Below the pieces are notes generated by a model. That model searched no databases. It worked only from the letters and a program-made list of their open reading frames with translations, and was not told the origin of the DNA. From Bacteroidota bacterium (GTDB lineage: Bacteria; Bacteroidota; Bacteroidia; NS11-12g; UBA955), in the NCBI GenBank assembly GCA_018969565.1, contig JAGWYC010000009.1, positions 1-20,070 of the forward strand: 20,070 nucleotides of DNA, given 5' to 3'. Within the stretch, counting starts at the first letter, position 1. The number at the start of each line of letters is the position of its first letter. Below are positions 7,382 through 13,740 of the stretch, in pieces. The position numbers were made by a program, and so were the translations under genes.

Positions 7382-8374
7382 ATGTCAAGTATCATTAACC
7401 CCGTCAAGCTGTTTTCAGGCAGCGCCTCGCTCGACCTGAGTCTGAGTATTTCCGAATACTACGGTAAGGAATTAGGCCAGATGGCCGTAAACCGTTTCAG
7501 CGACGGGGAATTTCAGCCGAGTTTCAACGAAAGCATACGAGGCTGTGATCTTTTCCTGATTCAGAGCACGTATCCTTCTGCCGACAATCTGCTGGAATTG
7601 CTGATGATGATTGACGCGGCTAAGCGTGCCAGTGCCAACTACATCACAGCGGTCATTCCCTATTTCGGTTTTGCACGTCAGGACAGAAAGGATAAACCAC
7701 GGGTATCCATAGGATCTAAACTGGTTGCAGATTTGCTGACCGCCGCCGGTGCCAGCAGGATCATGACTATGGAGTTGCATGCTCCGCAAATTCAGGGTTT
7801 CTTCAACATTCCCGTAGATCACCTGGAAAGCGCCATCATCTTCATTCCTTATATCCGCAGCCTGAACCTTCCTAATCTTACCATTGCCGCACCCGATGTA
7901 GGCGCATCTAACCGCATCAGGGAAGTGGCAAAACAACTGAATGTGCCCATGGTTATCTGCGACAAAGAACGCCGCAGGCCCAATGAGGTAGCAAACATGA
8001 CGGTAATTGGAGAAGTGAAAGATGCCGATATCGTTCTGGTTGATGATATCATTGATACAGGCGGAACCTTGTGCAAAGCCGCTCAAATGCTCATGGAAAA
8101 AGGCGCGCGCAGCGTGCGTGCCATGTGCGCCCACCCGGTCCTTTCAGGCAAGGCTTACGAGAATATTGAAAATTCAGCGCTTGCTGAACTGGTGGTCACT
8201 GATACCATTCCTCTGAAACACCACTGCTCCAAAATTAAGGTGCTTAGCGTGGCTCCCCTCTTTGCCCGCGCCATCCGCAACGTGCATGAATACGGCAGCA
8301 TCAGTTCGCTGTTTCGTATTCATCAGGCCGTGCAGAGCACACTTGACCTCAACAAGAACATGAATCAGGGATAA
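7382..8374 (+). CDS. prs: Ribose-phosphate pyrophosphokinase (PRPP synthetase)
   Basis: The enzyme transfers pyrophosphate from ATP to ribose-5-phosphate, giving PRPP for purine, pyrimidine, NAD, histidine and tryptophan synthesis. The 330 residues match class I PRPP synthetases (usually 310-320). Seen in order: NRFSDGEFQ (37-45), VIPYFGFARQDRK (91-103, ATP-binding), TMELHAPQIQGFF (H133, Mg-ATP binding), PDVGASNRI (171-179), the catalytic flexible loop DKERRRPNEV (194-203) and the PRPP/ribose-phosphate motif VLVDDIIDTGGTL (218-230). All catalytic residues are present. The cytoplasmic enzyme is encoded 40 nt upstream of rplY on the same strand, the usual Bacteroidota pairing. A tRNA-Gln and a hairpin lie just upstream. 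Confidence 0.97.
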   Translation: MSSIINPVKLFSGSASLDLSLSISEYYGKELGQMAVNRFSDGEFQPSFNESIRGCDLFLIQSTYPSADNLLELLMMIDAAKRASANYITAVIPYFGFARQDRKDKPRVSIGSKLVADLLTAAGASRIMTMELHAPQIQGFFNIPVDHLESAIIFIPYIRSLNLPNLTIAAPDVGASNRIREVAKQLNVPMVICDKERRRPNEVANMTVIGEVKDADIVLVDDIIDTGGTLCKAAQMLMEKGARSVRAMCAHPVLSGKAYENIENSALAELVVTDTIPLKHHCSKIKVLSVAPLFARAIRNVHEYGSISSLFRIHQAVQSTLDLNKNMNQG

Positions 8375-8414
8375 ACCCTGGCCCCTTCACAAAACATAAA
8401 ACGTTCAAAACATC

Positions 8415-9008
8415 ATGAAAACCATTCTATTGAAGGCTGAAGAGCGTAAATCGCTTGGAACCAAAGAATCAAAAGCCCTCCGCAGCGAAGGAAAAGTTCC
8501 TTGCGTAATGTACGGCATGGGCGAACCCCGCCACTTTGCCATTTATGCAGCCGATTTTACCAACCTGGTGTACACGCCTAATGTGTACAAAGTGCAACTG
8601 GATATTGACGGTAAACAGCACAATGCCATCCTGGCCGACCTGCAGTTTCACCCCGTTTCAGAAGTAATCCTGCACGCCGATTTCTATGAAGTGGACCCTA
8701 ACAAGGCCGTTTTGATGAATATACCGGTGCAGATTGAAGGCAATGCCCCCGGTGTGCGCGCAGGTGGTAAGCTGGTGAAGAAAATCGCCAAGCTTCGCGT
8801 TCGCGGTCTGATTGGAAATCTTCCCGATGCAATTCCTGTAAACATTGACACCCTGGAAATTGGCCAGAGCGTGAAGGTGAAAGACATCACCGTGAGCGGC
8901 TTCGAAATCCTGGATGCCAAGGAAAATGCCATTGTGAGCTGTAAAATTACCCGTGCTGCGATGCAGGCTGAACAGGCTGCAGCCGCCGAAGCCAAAGGCA
9001 AGAAATAA
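8415..9008 (+). CDS. rplY: 50S ribosomal protein L25 (long form, Ctc/TL5 type)
   Basis: This 197-residue protein starts MKTILLKAEERKSLGTKESK, typical of the L25 N-terminal 5S-rRNA-binding domain (about 1-92). The second beta-rich domain of the Ctc/TL5 family follows (about 100-180, with NIPVQIEGNAPGVRAGGKL and LRVRGLIGNLPDAIPVNIDTLEIGQSV). The tail is rich in Ala, Glu and Lys (AEQAAAAEAKGKK). It binds 5S rRNA in the large ribosomal subunit. It follows prs by 40 nt, so the two are probably one transcript, ended by the hairpin at 9034-9067. In many Bacteroidota pth follows; here it does not. Confidence 0.96.
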   Translation: MKTILLKAEERKSLGTKESKALRSEGKVPCVMYGMGEPRHFAIYAADFTNLVYTPNVYKVQLDIDGKQHNAILADLQFHPVSEVILHADFYEVDPNKAVLMNIPVQIEGNAPGVRAGGKLVKKIAKLRVRGLIGNLPDAIPVNIDTLEIGQSVKVKDITVSGFEILDAKENAIVSCKITRAAMQAEQAAAAEAKGKK

Positions 9009-9013
9009 TAAGC

Positions 9014-9694
9014 TCAGGGTTGAGCTTCTGAAGACCCTGGTTCCTCCTGAAGGAGCCGGGGTTTTTTATTTGCACTCAGCTTGTAGCGCAAGGCAAGCCC
9101 AAAGCCGTACTGAGAAGCGAAGGGGTTGAATCCGGTTTTGTTGCTGCCGTCCATGCGTAAGGTTCCTTCGGCCTGCAGAATGAACTTATCACCCAGATTC
9201 CTGGACAGACCCAGTCGCACATAAGGCATCATGGCAAAAGAGGGCCAACTTCTTGCTCCACCGCCGCGCACCACTCCATTCTCGAAATACTCCACCTGCG
9301 AAGCCCTCCAGATGTTTACAAAACCGGCCTGTACAAAGGGATGCAACCCCTTTTCACCGGCCAGATTCAAGCCCAGGCCAAGGGGTAATGAGTACTGCCT
9401 GACCAAGGTAGTTTGAAGCAGTCCGCGCGAAGTCTGGATATACGGACGATAATTGGCTTCTCCCTGAAAAAAACCGGCCTGCAGATGCAGCAGGTAATTC
9501 AACTCAAAACGCGTCTGTATGCCCGCAGACCACCCCACGGTATTGCTCGTGGTATAATCTTTACCGAGTGACTTACCGTAGTAAATGCGGTAGTTGTTAA
9601 AATCCGCACTTCCGGCAAGACCTATGGAAACTTGTCCGAACAGGGTGCAAACCGGAAACAGAAATAAAGAACTTAACAGAATCTTTTGTTTCAT
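9014..9694 (-). CDS. Predicted outer membrane beta-barrel protein (function unknown)
   Basis: This 226-residue protein has a signal peptide (about 1-20, ending CTLFG before QVSIG). It then shows alternating hydrophobic/polar strands with aromatic girdle residues, e.g. IGLAGSADFNNYRIYYG, HLQAGFFQGEANYRP, PFVQAGFVNIW, MPYVRLGLSRNLGDKFILQAEGTLRM and QYGFGLALRYKL. This is the pattern of small 8-10-strand barrels grouped as OMP_b-brl/PorT-like. The hydrophilic tail after the last strand (about 205-226) reads into the prs-rplY terminator on the other strand. A -7-like TAGCTTCG (9707-9700) ends 5 nt before the ATG. The sod terminator separates it from sod upstream. The specific role is unknown. Confidence 0.85.
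   Translation of the reverse strand: MKQKILLSSLFLFPVCTLFGQVSIGLAGSADFNNYRIYYGKSLGKDYTTSNTVGWSAGIQTRFELNYLLHLQAGFFQGEANYRPYIQTSRGLLQTTLVRQYSLPLGLGLNLAGEKGLHPFVQAGFVNIWRASQVEYFENGVVRGGGARSWPSFAMMPYVRLGLSRNLGDKFILQAEGTLRMDGSNKTGFNPFASQYGFGLALRYKLSANKKPRLLQEEPGSSEAQP
9034..9067 (+). terminator. Intrinsic terminator of prs-rplY
   Basis: A GC-rich hairpin (5' arm from 9035, loop around 9045-9051, 3' arm GGAGCCGGGG to 9061) is followed by TTTTTT (9062-9067). It starts 26 nt after the rplY stop. It lies inside the last codons of the convergent barrel gene. On the reverse strand it has no T-run, so it acts in one direction. Confidence 0.8.
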
Positions 9695-9699
9695 GATAT

Positions 9700-9707
9700 C
9701 GAAGCTA
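9700..9707 (-). promoter_or_regulatory. Candidate -7 box of the barrel gene 9014-9694
   Basis: TAGCTTCG on the reverse strand is a 7/8 match to TAnnTTTG and ends 5 nt before the ATG. No clear -33 element is seen. Confidence 0.3.
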
Positions 9708-9720
9708 CTGAAGGGGTGTG

Positions 9721-9750
9721 AAAAAAAGAAGCCCCGGGATTCCGGGGCTT
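9721..9750 (-). terminator. Intrinsic terminator of the superoxide dismutase gene
   Basis: A perfect 9-bp stem (AAGCCCCGG / CCGGGGCTT) with a 4-nt loop is followed on the reverse strand by C and then seven Ts (9727-9721). It lies 19 nt after the sod stop codon. Confidence 0.88.
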
Positions 9751-9769
9751 GAGATTCGATGGGTTTTCT

Positions 9770-10375
9770 TTAAAAAGCGGCTTCCAGTCTGCGGTTTACT
9801 TCATCCCAGTTAATCACGTTCCAGAAAGCGTTGATGTAATCGGGGCGCCGGTTCTGATAATGCAGGTAATAAGCATGTTCCCACACGTCAAGGCCGAGGA
9901 TGGGCGTTCCTTTCACTTCAGCGATATCCATCAATGGGTTATCCTGATTCGGGGTGCTGGTGATGACCAGTTTGCCGTCATGCACAATCAGCCAGGCCCA
10001 ACCTGAGCCGAAGCGGGTTGCCGCAGCCTGGTTGAACTGTTCACGCATGGCTTCAAAACTTCCGAAAGCCGCGTTGATGTGTTCAGCAAGTTTCCCCGCA
10101 GGAACTCCTCCTCCGTTGGGCTTCATCACCTTCCAGAACATGGAGTGGTTCCAGTGGCCGCCACCGTTGTTGCGCACAGCCATAGAATACTTGCTGATAT
10201 TCCGAACAATCTCTTCAAGAGGCTTATTGGCATCGGCATGGTCTTTCAGGGCATTATTCAGGTTGTTTACATAAGCCTGATGATGTTTGCCGTGGTGGAT
10301 TTCCATAGTTCGTGCATCAATATGCGGTTCCAGCGCGTTGAACGCGTAATCGAGAGCGGGTAATTCGAATGACAT
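9770..10375 (-). CDS. sodA: Superoxide dismutase, Mn/Fe family (Mn-type signature)
   Basis: The enzyme converts superoxide to oxygen and hydrogen peroxide. The 201 residues match the family length. All four metal ligands are seen: H27 (MEIHHGKHH), H77 (GGGHWNHSMFW), D163 and H167 (GLDVWEHAYYLHYQNRRPDY). The GGGHWNH segment and the Gln in TPNQDNPLM (Q144) are typical of Mn-type enzymes, while Fe-types usually carry the active-site Gln in the first segment. A cambialistic enzyme cannot be excluded. There is no signal peptide, so it is cytoplasmic. The gene is monocistronic, with its own terminator at 9721-9750, and diverges from pnuC across a 112-nt spacer (10376-10487) in which I see no clear operator or riboswitch. 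Confidence 0.96.
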   Translation of the reverse strand: MSFELPALDYAFNALEPHIDARTMEIHHGKHHQAYVNNLNNALKDHADANKPLEEIVRNISKYSMAVRNNGGGHWNHSMFWKVMKPNGGGVPAGKLAEHINAAFGSFEAMREQFNQAAATRFGSGWAWLIVHDGKLVITSTPNQDNPLMDIAEVKGTPILGLDVWEHAYYLHYQNRRPDYINAFWNVINWDEVNRRLEAAF

Positions 10376-10487
10376 GATGATTGGGGTTTTGTTCCTTCAA
10401 AAAAACAACATTTATCGCAATTTGGTTTGATGTTCTTACTGGTGCAGCTTCGCTTGCTAATTCCTTAGTTTCGCAATTATTACAGGT

Positions 10488-11075
10488 ATGGATAGTCTGG
10501 ATTTTGTTGAATACCCAGCGGCAGGACTGGCTCTTGCAGGAGTATGGCTCATGGCCATGCGCAATCGTTTGGGATGGGTGTTCAATTTTTTATCCTGCCT
10601 CCTTTACACTTGGGTTTTTTACACCAGCAAACTTTACGGCGATGCCGCCTTGCAGATAGGTTTCGGAGCTATGCAGGTATGGGGATGGTTTCAATGGAAA
10701 ACACGGGAATCGAAGGGTTCACTGATGCTGCGATCACTCAGTTTCGACGGACTGTGGAACAGCCTGCTCGTAATGCTTGGCGGAAGTTTATTGCTGGGTT
10801 TGTGGCTTGCAGCAGCTACCGACACCGATGTTCCCTGGGCTGATGCCTTTTGTACCTCAGGAAGTCTGGTGGCACAATTACTCCAGATTGGCCGTTTCCG
10901 TGAAAACTGGCTGCTCTGGATTCTGGTAAATTTGATATATGTGCCGCTCTATGTGTACAAGGGGCTTACAGCAACGGCGATTTTGTATGCTGTTTTTCTG
11001 CTCATGGCTGTTTGGGGCCTATGGCAATGGAATAGGAACCCGAGAAGTCCGCAGGAGCCTCAGGAGCCAAGCTGA
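10488..11075 (+). CDS. pnuC: PnuC-like nicotinamide riboside (or related vitamin) transporter
   Basis: This 195-residue inner-membrane protein has about seven hydrophobic segments. It carries the PnuC pattern of Trp/Asn/Lys positions: RNRLGWVFNFLSCLLYTWVF (25-44), LQIGFGAMQVWGWFQW (55-70) and, near the C-terminus, ENWLLWILVNLIYVPLYVYKGL then LYAVFLLMAVWGLWQW. PnuC proteins carry nicotinamide riboside by facilitated diffusion, with trapping by a cytoplasmic kinase. In Bacteroidota some members carry thiamine instead (PnuT), so the substrate is not certain. No TPP-riboswitch core (CTGAGA) lies upstream. The last 16 nt overlap the 3' end of convergent bshA. The tail PRSPQEPQEPS is a short imperfect repeat. 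Confidence 0.9.
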   Translation: MDSLDFVEYPAAGLALAGVWLMAMRNRLGWVFNFLSCLLYTWVFYTSKLYGDAALQIGFGAMQVWGWFQWKTRESKGSLMLRSLSFDGLWNSLLVMLGGSLLLGLWLAAATDTDVPWADAFCTSGSLVAQLLQIGRFRENWLLWILVNLIYVPLYVYKGLTATAILYAVFLLMAVWGLWQWNRNPRSPQEPQEPS

Positions 11076-12196
11076 TTGGATATTACTTCCTCGTAATAAG
11101 ATACGTATTCCTGCAGGATTTTTTTCAGGTCGAACTCTTTGGCTTTGTGCAGGGCGTTTTTCCTGAAATCGAGCAAGAGGGCTTCATCAGAAAGCAAGGC
11201 AATGGCATGTCCTGCCATAGAGGCCACATTGCCGACATCACTCAGGTAACCGGTTACCCCATGCACATTCACCTCCGGGATACCGCCGGCATTGCTGCTC
11301 ACCACGGGCACCTCGCAGGCCATGGCTTCCAGCGCAGCCAAACCAAAACTCTCACTCTCCGAAGGCAAGAGGAACAGATCGCATACACTAAGGATTTCTT
11401 CAATGGCTTCCTGTTTGCCCAAAAAGGTCACACGTTCACAGATATCAAGTTCACGTGCAATCTTCTCAATATTGCTACGCTCCGGACCGTCACCAATCAG
11501 CAACAGCCTGGCAGGCATGGCCCGGCTGACTTCAGCAAACACTCGAACCACGTCTTCCACCCTTTTCACCTTGCGGAAATTGCTGGTATGCACCAAAATG
11601 CGTTCTCCGTTAGGCGCAATGGCCTTTTTGAAGTGTTCCTTGGGTTTTTTGGAGAAGCGGGAAAAGTCAATAAAGTTGGGAATTACCCTGATGTCGCGGC
11701 TGATGTGGAAATTGGCATGGGTGTCCCTTTTCAGACTTTCCGAAACCGCCGTTACGCCATCACTGTGGTTGATGCTCCAGCTTACCACCGGTTCAAAAGT
11801 AGCTTCGCGTCCTACCAGGGTAATGTCTGTTCCGTGCAGTGTGGTGATTACCGGTATGTTGATACCCTGCTCCTTCAGAATAAACTTCGCCAACAAGGCT
11901 GCGCTGGCATGAGGAATGGCATAATGAACATGCAACAAATCCAGATGGGCTGTTTTTACAATGTCCACCATTTTACTGGCCAGCGCTGTTTCGTAAGGCG
12001 CGTATTCAAACAGCGGATATTTGAGCACGCTCACCTCATGGTAGAAGATATTCTCTGAAAAAAAATCCAACCGCGCCGGCTGACTGTAGCTGATGAAATG
12101 TACCGTATGCCCTTTAAAGGCCAGCGCCTTACCCAGTTCTGTGGCCACTACACCGCTGCCCCCGAAGGTGGGATACAAAACAATGCCAACGTTCAT
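11060..12196 (-). CDS. bshA: N-acetyl-alpha-D-glucosaminyl L-malate synthase (bacillithiol biosynthesis)
   Basis: This GT4 glycosyltransferase joins GlcNAc from UDP-GlcNAc to L-malate, the first step of bacillithiol synthesis. The 378 residues match the family. It starts GIVLYPTFGGSGVVATELGK (4-23), the BshA-specific donor-site loop. LLHVHYAIPHA (87-97), TTLHGTDITLVG (118-129) and VTAVSESL follow. The second Rossmann half shows FRKVKRVEDV (K211), LLLIGDGPE (231-239) and the EX7E motif SESFGLAALEAMA (E282, E290). The TTLHGTDIT and HVHYAIPHA blocks separate it from general GT4 enzymes. bshB and bshC are not in the window, which is common. A perfect -7 box lies 10 nt before the ATG, so it can be transcribed apart from the membrane gene 23 nt upstream. 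The 3' end overlaps pnuC by 16 nt. Confidence 0.95.
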   Translation of the reverse strand: MNVGIVLYPTFGGSGVVATELGKALAFKGHTVHFISYSQPARLDFFSENIFYHEVSVLKYPLFEYAPYETALASKMVDIVKTAHLDLLHVHYAIPHASAALLAKFILKEQGINIPVITTLHGTDITLVGREATFEPVVSWSINHSDGVTAVSESLKRDTHANFHISRDIRVIPNFIDFSRFSKKPKEHFKKAIAPNGERILVHTSNFRKVKRVEDVVRVFAEVSRAMPARLLLIGDGPERSNIEKIARELDICERVTFLGKQEAIEEILSVCDLFLLPSESESFGLAALEAMACEVPVVSSNAGGIPEVNVHGVTGYLSDVGNVASMAGHAIALLSDEALLLDFRKNALHKAKEFDLKKILQEYVSYYEEVISNQLGS

Positions 12197-12206
12197 GTGA
12201 TAACAA

Positions 12207-12214
12207 CAAAAATA
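12207..12214 (-). promoter_or_regulatory. -7 box of bshA
   Basis: TATTTTTG on the reverse strand is a perfect match to TAnnTTTG. It ends 10 nt before the bshA ATG and lies between the stop of the upstream membrane gene and bshA. No clear -33 element is seen. Confidence 0.4.
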
Positions 12215-12219
12215 CCATG

Positions 12220-12675
12220 CTAATGGTTGGACATCGCTCTGCGAATTCCCCGCTCATACAGCAACTTCAGATGTAACCATAATACCGCAATCCATAACAG
12301 CAGGCCCGGCATGGGGTAAACACTTAAATCTGCCCCGTCACTATTGTTGATAACACCACCGGTGTATGCGTAGAGCCAAAACGGAAACAACAACAAGAAC
12401 AGCACATTCTGAAACAACCAGAAACGGCGTTGGCTCATTTGAAAAAGAACCAAACCGAGGGCCGTGTACAGGATAAAAAACAATTGCCATTTCCAGGCAA
12501 TGCCGATGCCGAAGAACGAGGTATCCTTACCGAAAATATACGCACCTAAAATCCAGATATCGGGCACATCAGGACCGTAATAACGGTATCCCTCCGGACC
12601 AATGGGCATGTACACAAAAGGTGCCGGAAGACATAAAAACGTGAGGATCAGGGCCCATTTGATTCTTACCGGCAT
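12220..12675 (-). CDS. Small integral membrane protein, unrecognised
   Basis: The ORF is open from 12738, but that start would overlap the divergent tadA start. The ATG at 12675 gives 151 residues that begin directly with a hydrophobic helix (RIKWALILTFLCLPAPFVYM). Further membrane segments lie at about 62-79 (WKWQLFFILYTALGLVLF), 88-105 (FQNVLFLLLFPFWLYAYT) and 122-140 (PGLLLWIAVLWLHLKLLY). Between the first two is a polar, aromatic loop (GPEGYRYYGPDVPDIW) that probably faces the periplasm. The end is basic (YERGIRRAMSNH). I do not recognise a family. It lies 23 nt upstream of bshA on the same strand and diverges from tadA. A 7/8 -7-like box TAATTTTC (12707-12700) lies 24 nt upstream of the start. 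Confidence 0.7.
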   Translation of the reverse strand: MPVRIKWALILTFLCLPAPFVYMPIGPEGYRYYGPDVPDIWILGAYIFGKDTSFFGIGIAWKWQLFFILYTALGLVLFQMSQRRFWLFQNVLFLLLFPFWLYAYTGGVINNSDGADLSVYPMPGLLLWIAVLWLHLKLLYERGIRRAMSNH

Positions 12676-12716
12676 GACATTTAAACGACCAACTGAAAGG
12701 AAAATTATTTGCAGGA

Positions 12717-12724
12717 TACTTTTG
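12717..12724 (+). promoter_or_regulatory. -7 box of tadA
   Basis: TACTTTTG is a perfect match to TAnnTTTG, followed by CAGC and then ATG at 12729, a gap of 4 nt. It is nearly identical to the tRNA-Gln -7 region (TACTTTTGCGGC). It implies a leaderless mRNA, or initiation at the in-frame ATG at 12759. No clear -33 element is seen. Confidence 0.45.
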
Positions 12725-12728
12725 CAGC

Positions 12729-13175
12729 ATGGAAGCACCCGGCGGCGATGAATACTTTATGTCGAAAGCCCTGCAACTGGCAAAGGAGGCAGCCGATGCA
12801 GACGAAATTCCCATCGGGGCGGTGGTGGTCCATAAGGGGCGCATTATCGGCAAAGGGTTTAACCAGACCGAACGACTAAACGATGTTACGGCGCATGCTG
12901 AGATGCTGGCCATTACAGCGGCAGCCTCTGCGCTGAACAACAAATTTCTGGAAGAATGTACATTATACGTTACCGTGGAACCCTGCCTGATGTGTGCCGG
13001 CGCGATACGCTGGGCTCGTCTGGATAAGGTGGTTTACGGCTGCAAAGAACCCAAAACAGGCTACAGCAATGAGCTGAATACCGAAAAATTGGGTCATACA
13101 GAGGTATGCCCCGGGCCTTTGGCTGATGAGGCCCGAAGCCTCATGCAGGAATTCTTCCGCAGGCGTAGAGGATGA
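12729..13175 (+). CDS. tadA: tRNA-specific adenosine deaminase (A34 to inosine)
   Basis: The enzyme deaminates wobble adenosine 34 of tRNA-Arg(ACG) to inosine; it is zinc-dependent and dimeric in the cytoplasm. The 148 residues show the deaminase core: EIPIGAVVVHKGRIIGKGFNQTE (26-48), zinc ligand and catalytic Glu in HAEMLAI (H56, E58), and PCLMCAGAIRWAR with C86 and C89. The segment YGCKEPKTGY (103-112) and the C-terminal helix LMQEFFRRRR are typical of TadA, as opposed to cytosine or guanine deaminases. The start may be ATG 12729 (DEYFMSKAL..., common in relatives) or ATG 12759, given a -7 box only 4 nt before the first. The gene diverges from the membrane protein at 12220-12675. Confidence 0.95.
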   Translation: MEAPGGDEYFMSKALQLAKEAADADEIPIGAVVVHKGRIIGKGFNQTERLNDVTAHAEMLAITAAASALNNKFLEECTLYVTVEPCLMCAGAIRWARLDKVVYGCKEPKTGYSNELNTEKLGHTEVCPGPLADEARSLMQEFFRRRRG

Positions 13176-13279
13176 TGATGCACATGGCCGAAGTAAAATC
13201 AGAAGATGATACCGAAACACTTGCTTTTTTGAAGGAAATTGAGAACTTCGTTTTTCAACCTATAAAAAAATCACCATAA
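13172..13279 (+). CDS. Possible small ORF of 35 codons between tadA and the DoxX-like gene
   Basis: Three ATGs in a row (13172-13180) overlap the tadA TGA stop (ATGATGATG), an arrangement that allows translational coupling. The frame runs 35 codons to TAA at 13277-13279. The product is hydrophilic and acidic in the middle (AEVKSEDDTETLAFLKEIEN) and basic at the end, with no known motif. Removing one A from the A7 run at 13264-13270 would fuse it in frame to the DoxX-like gene. It may be a real small protein, an N-terminal extension or chance. Confidence 0.25.
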   Translation: MMMHMAEVKSEDDTETLAFLKEIENFVFQPIKKSP

Positions 13280-13331
13280 AAACTACTTACCTACCATTGT
13301 TGCACGAATCTTATTCGCCCTTCCTTTCATC

Positions 13332-13652
13332 GTGCTTGGCGCATTGCACCTGATGGGTGCCGACAAAATGGCCGCCTCTGTTCCTGAATGGCTGCCCGGC
13401 GGCGTGCTGTGGATTTACATCACAGGACTGGCTCAGATTGCAGGAGGCTTTGCCATCATACTGGACAAGATGATGCCACTGGCCTCAAACCTGCTGGCTC
13501 TGCTCATGCTCGTGTATGTAATAGTTATCCATTACCCGCTGATGAACAATCAGTTGACACAGCAAATCGGGCTTATCGGAATACTGAAAGACCTTGGACT
13601 CGCTGGCGGTGCCCTTCTGGCCGGTCACCTTTCCGGCAACAAAGAGGGCTGA
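13332..13652 (+). CDS. DoxX-like small membrane protein with unclear start
   Basis: From GTG 13332 the product has 106 residues. It shows the DoxX-like pattern: GALHLMGADKMA, then VPEWLPGGVLWIYITGLAQI, a third hydrophobic stretch ASNLLALLMLVYVIVIHYPL, and ILKDLGLAGGALLAGH near the end. The same frame continues upstream to 13266 without a stop. It encodes TIVARILFALPFIV just before the GTG, clearly the missing first half of membrane helix 1. No ATG, GTG or TTG exists in that upstream stretch; the nearest options are ATT at 13296 or a frameshift from the upstream ORF. DoxX relatives are four-helix membrane proteins of uncertain function, some linked to redox stress. A strong terminator follows at 13673. 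It may be functional with an unusual start, or decaying. Confidence 0.75.
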   Translation: MLGALHLMGADKMAASVPEWLPGGVLWIYITGLAQIAGGFAIILDKMMPLASNLLALLMLVYVIVIHYPLMNNQLTQQIGLIGILKDLGLAGGALLAGHLSGNKEG

Positions 13653-13672
13653 TCGCACCCAATGAACAACCA

Positions 13673-13698
13673 AAAGCCGCCTGTGGGCGGCTTTTTTT
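13673..13698 (+). terminator. Intrinsic terminator after the DoxX-like gene
   Basis: A perfect 9-bp stem (AAAGCCGCC / GGCGGCTTT) with loop TGTG runs into a seven-T tract (13692-13698). It lies 20 nt after the stop codon. Confidence 0.9.
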
Positions 13699-13725
13699 GT
13701 GTACCCGCCGTGTTCTGCCTGAACT

Positions 13726-13733
13726 TATCTTTG
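13726..13733 (+). promoter_or_regulatory. -7 box of the SAM methyltransferase gene
   Basis: TATCTTTG is a perfect match to TAnnTTTG. It ends 7 nt before the ATG at 13741, just downstream of the preceding terminator. No -33 element at normal spacing is seen. Confidence 0.45.
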
Positions 13734-13740
13734 CCGTGCT

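Noticed and set aside
9011..9026. Palindrome AGCTCAGGGTTGAGCT as a terminator
   Set aside because: The 6-bp stem has no T-run on either strand, and the stronger hairpin with T-run lies just downstream at 9034-9067.
10376..10487. TPP or NAD riboswitch in the sod-pnuC spacer
   Set aside because: I looked because some Bacteroidota PnuC relatives are thiamine transporters under TPP control. No CTGAGA core or stable multi-stem element is visible in the 112 nt.
11147..12058. 303-codon forward ORF over bshA
   Set aside because: The BshA motifs are unambiguous on the other strand, and the long shadow comes from GC-skewed codon positions.
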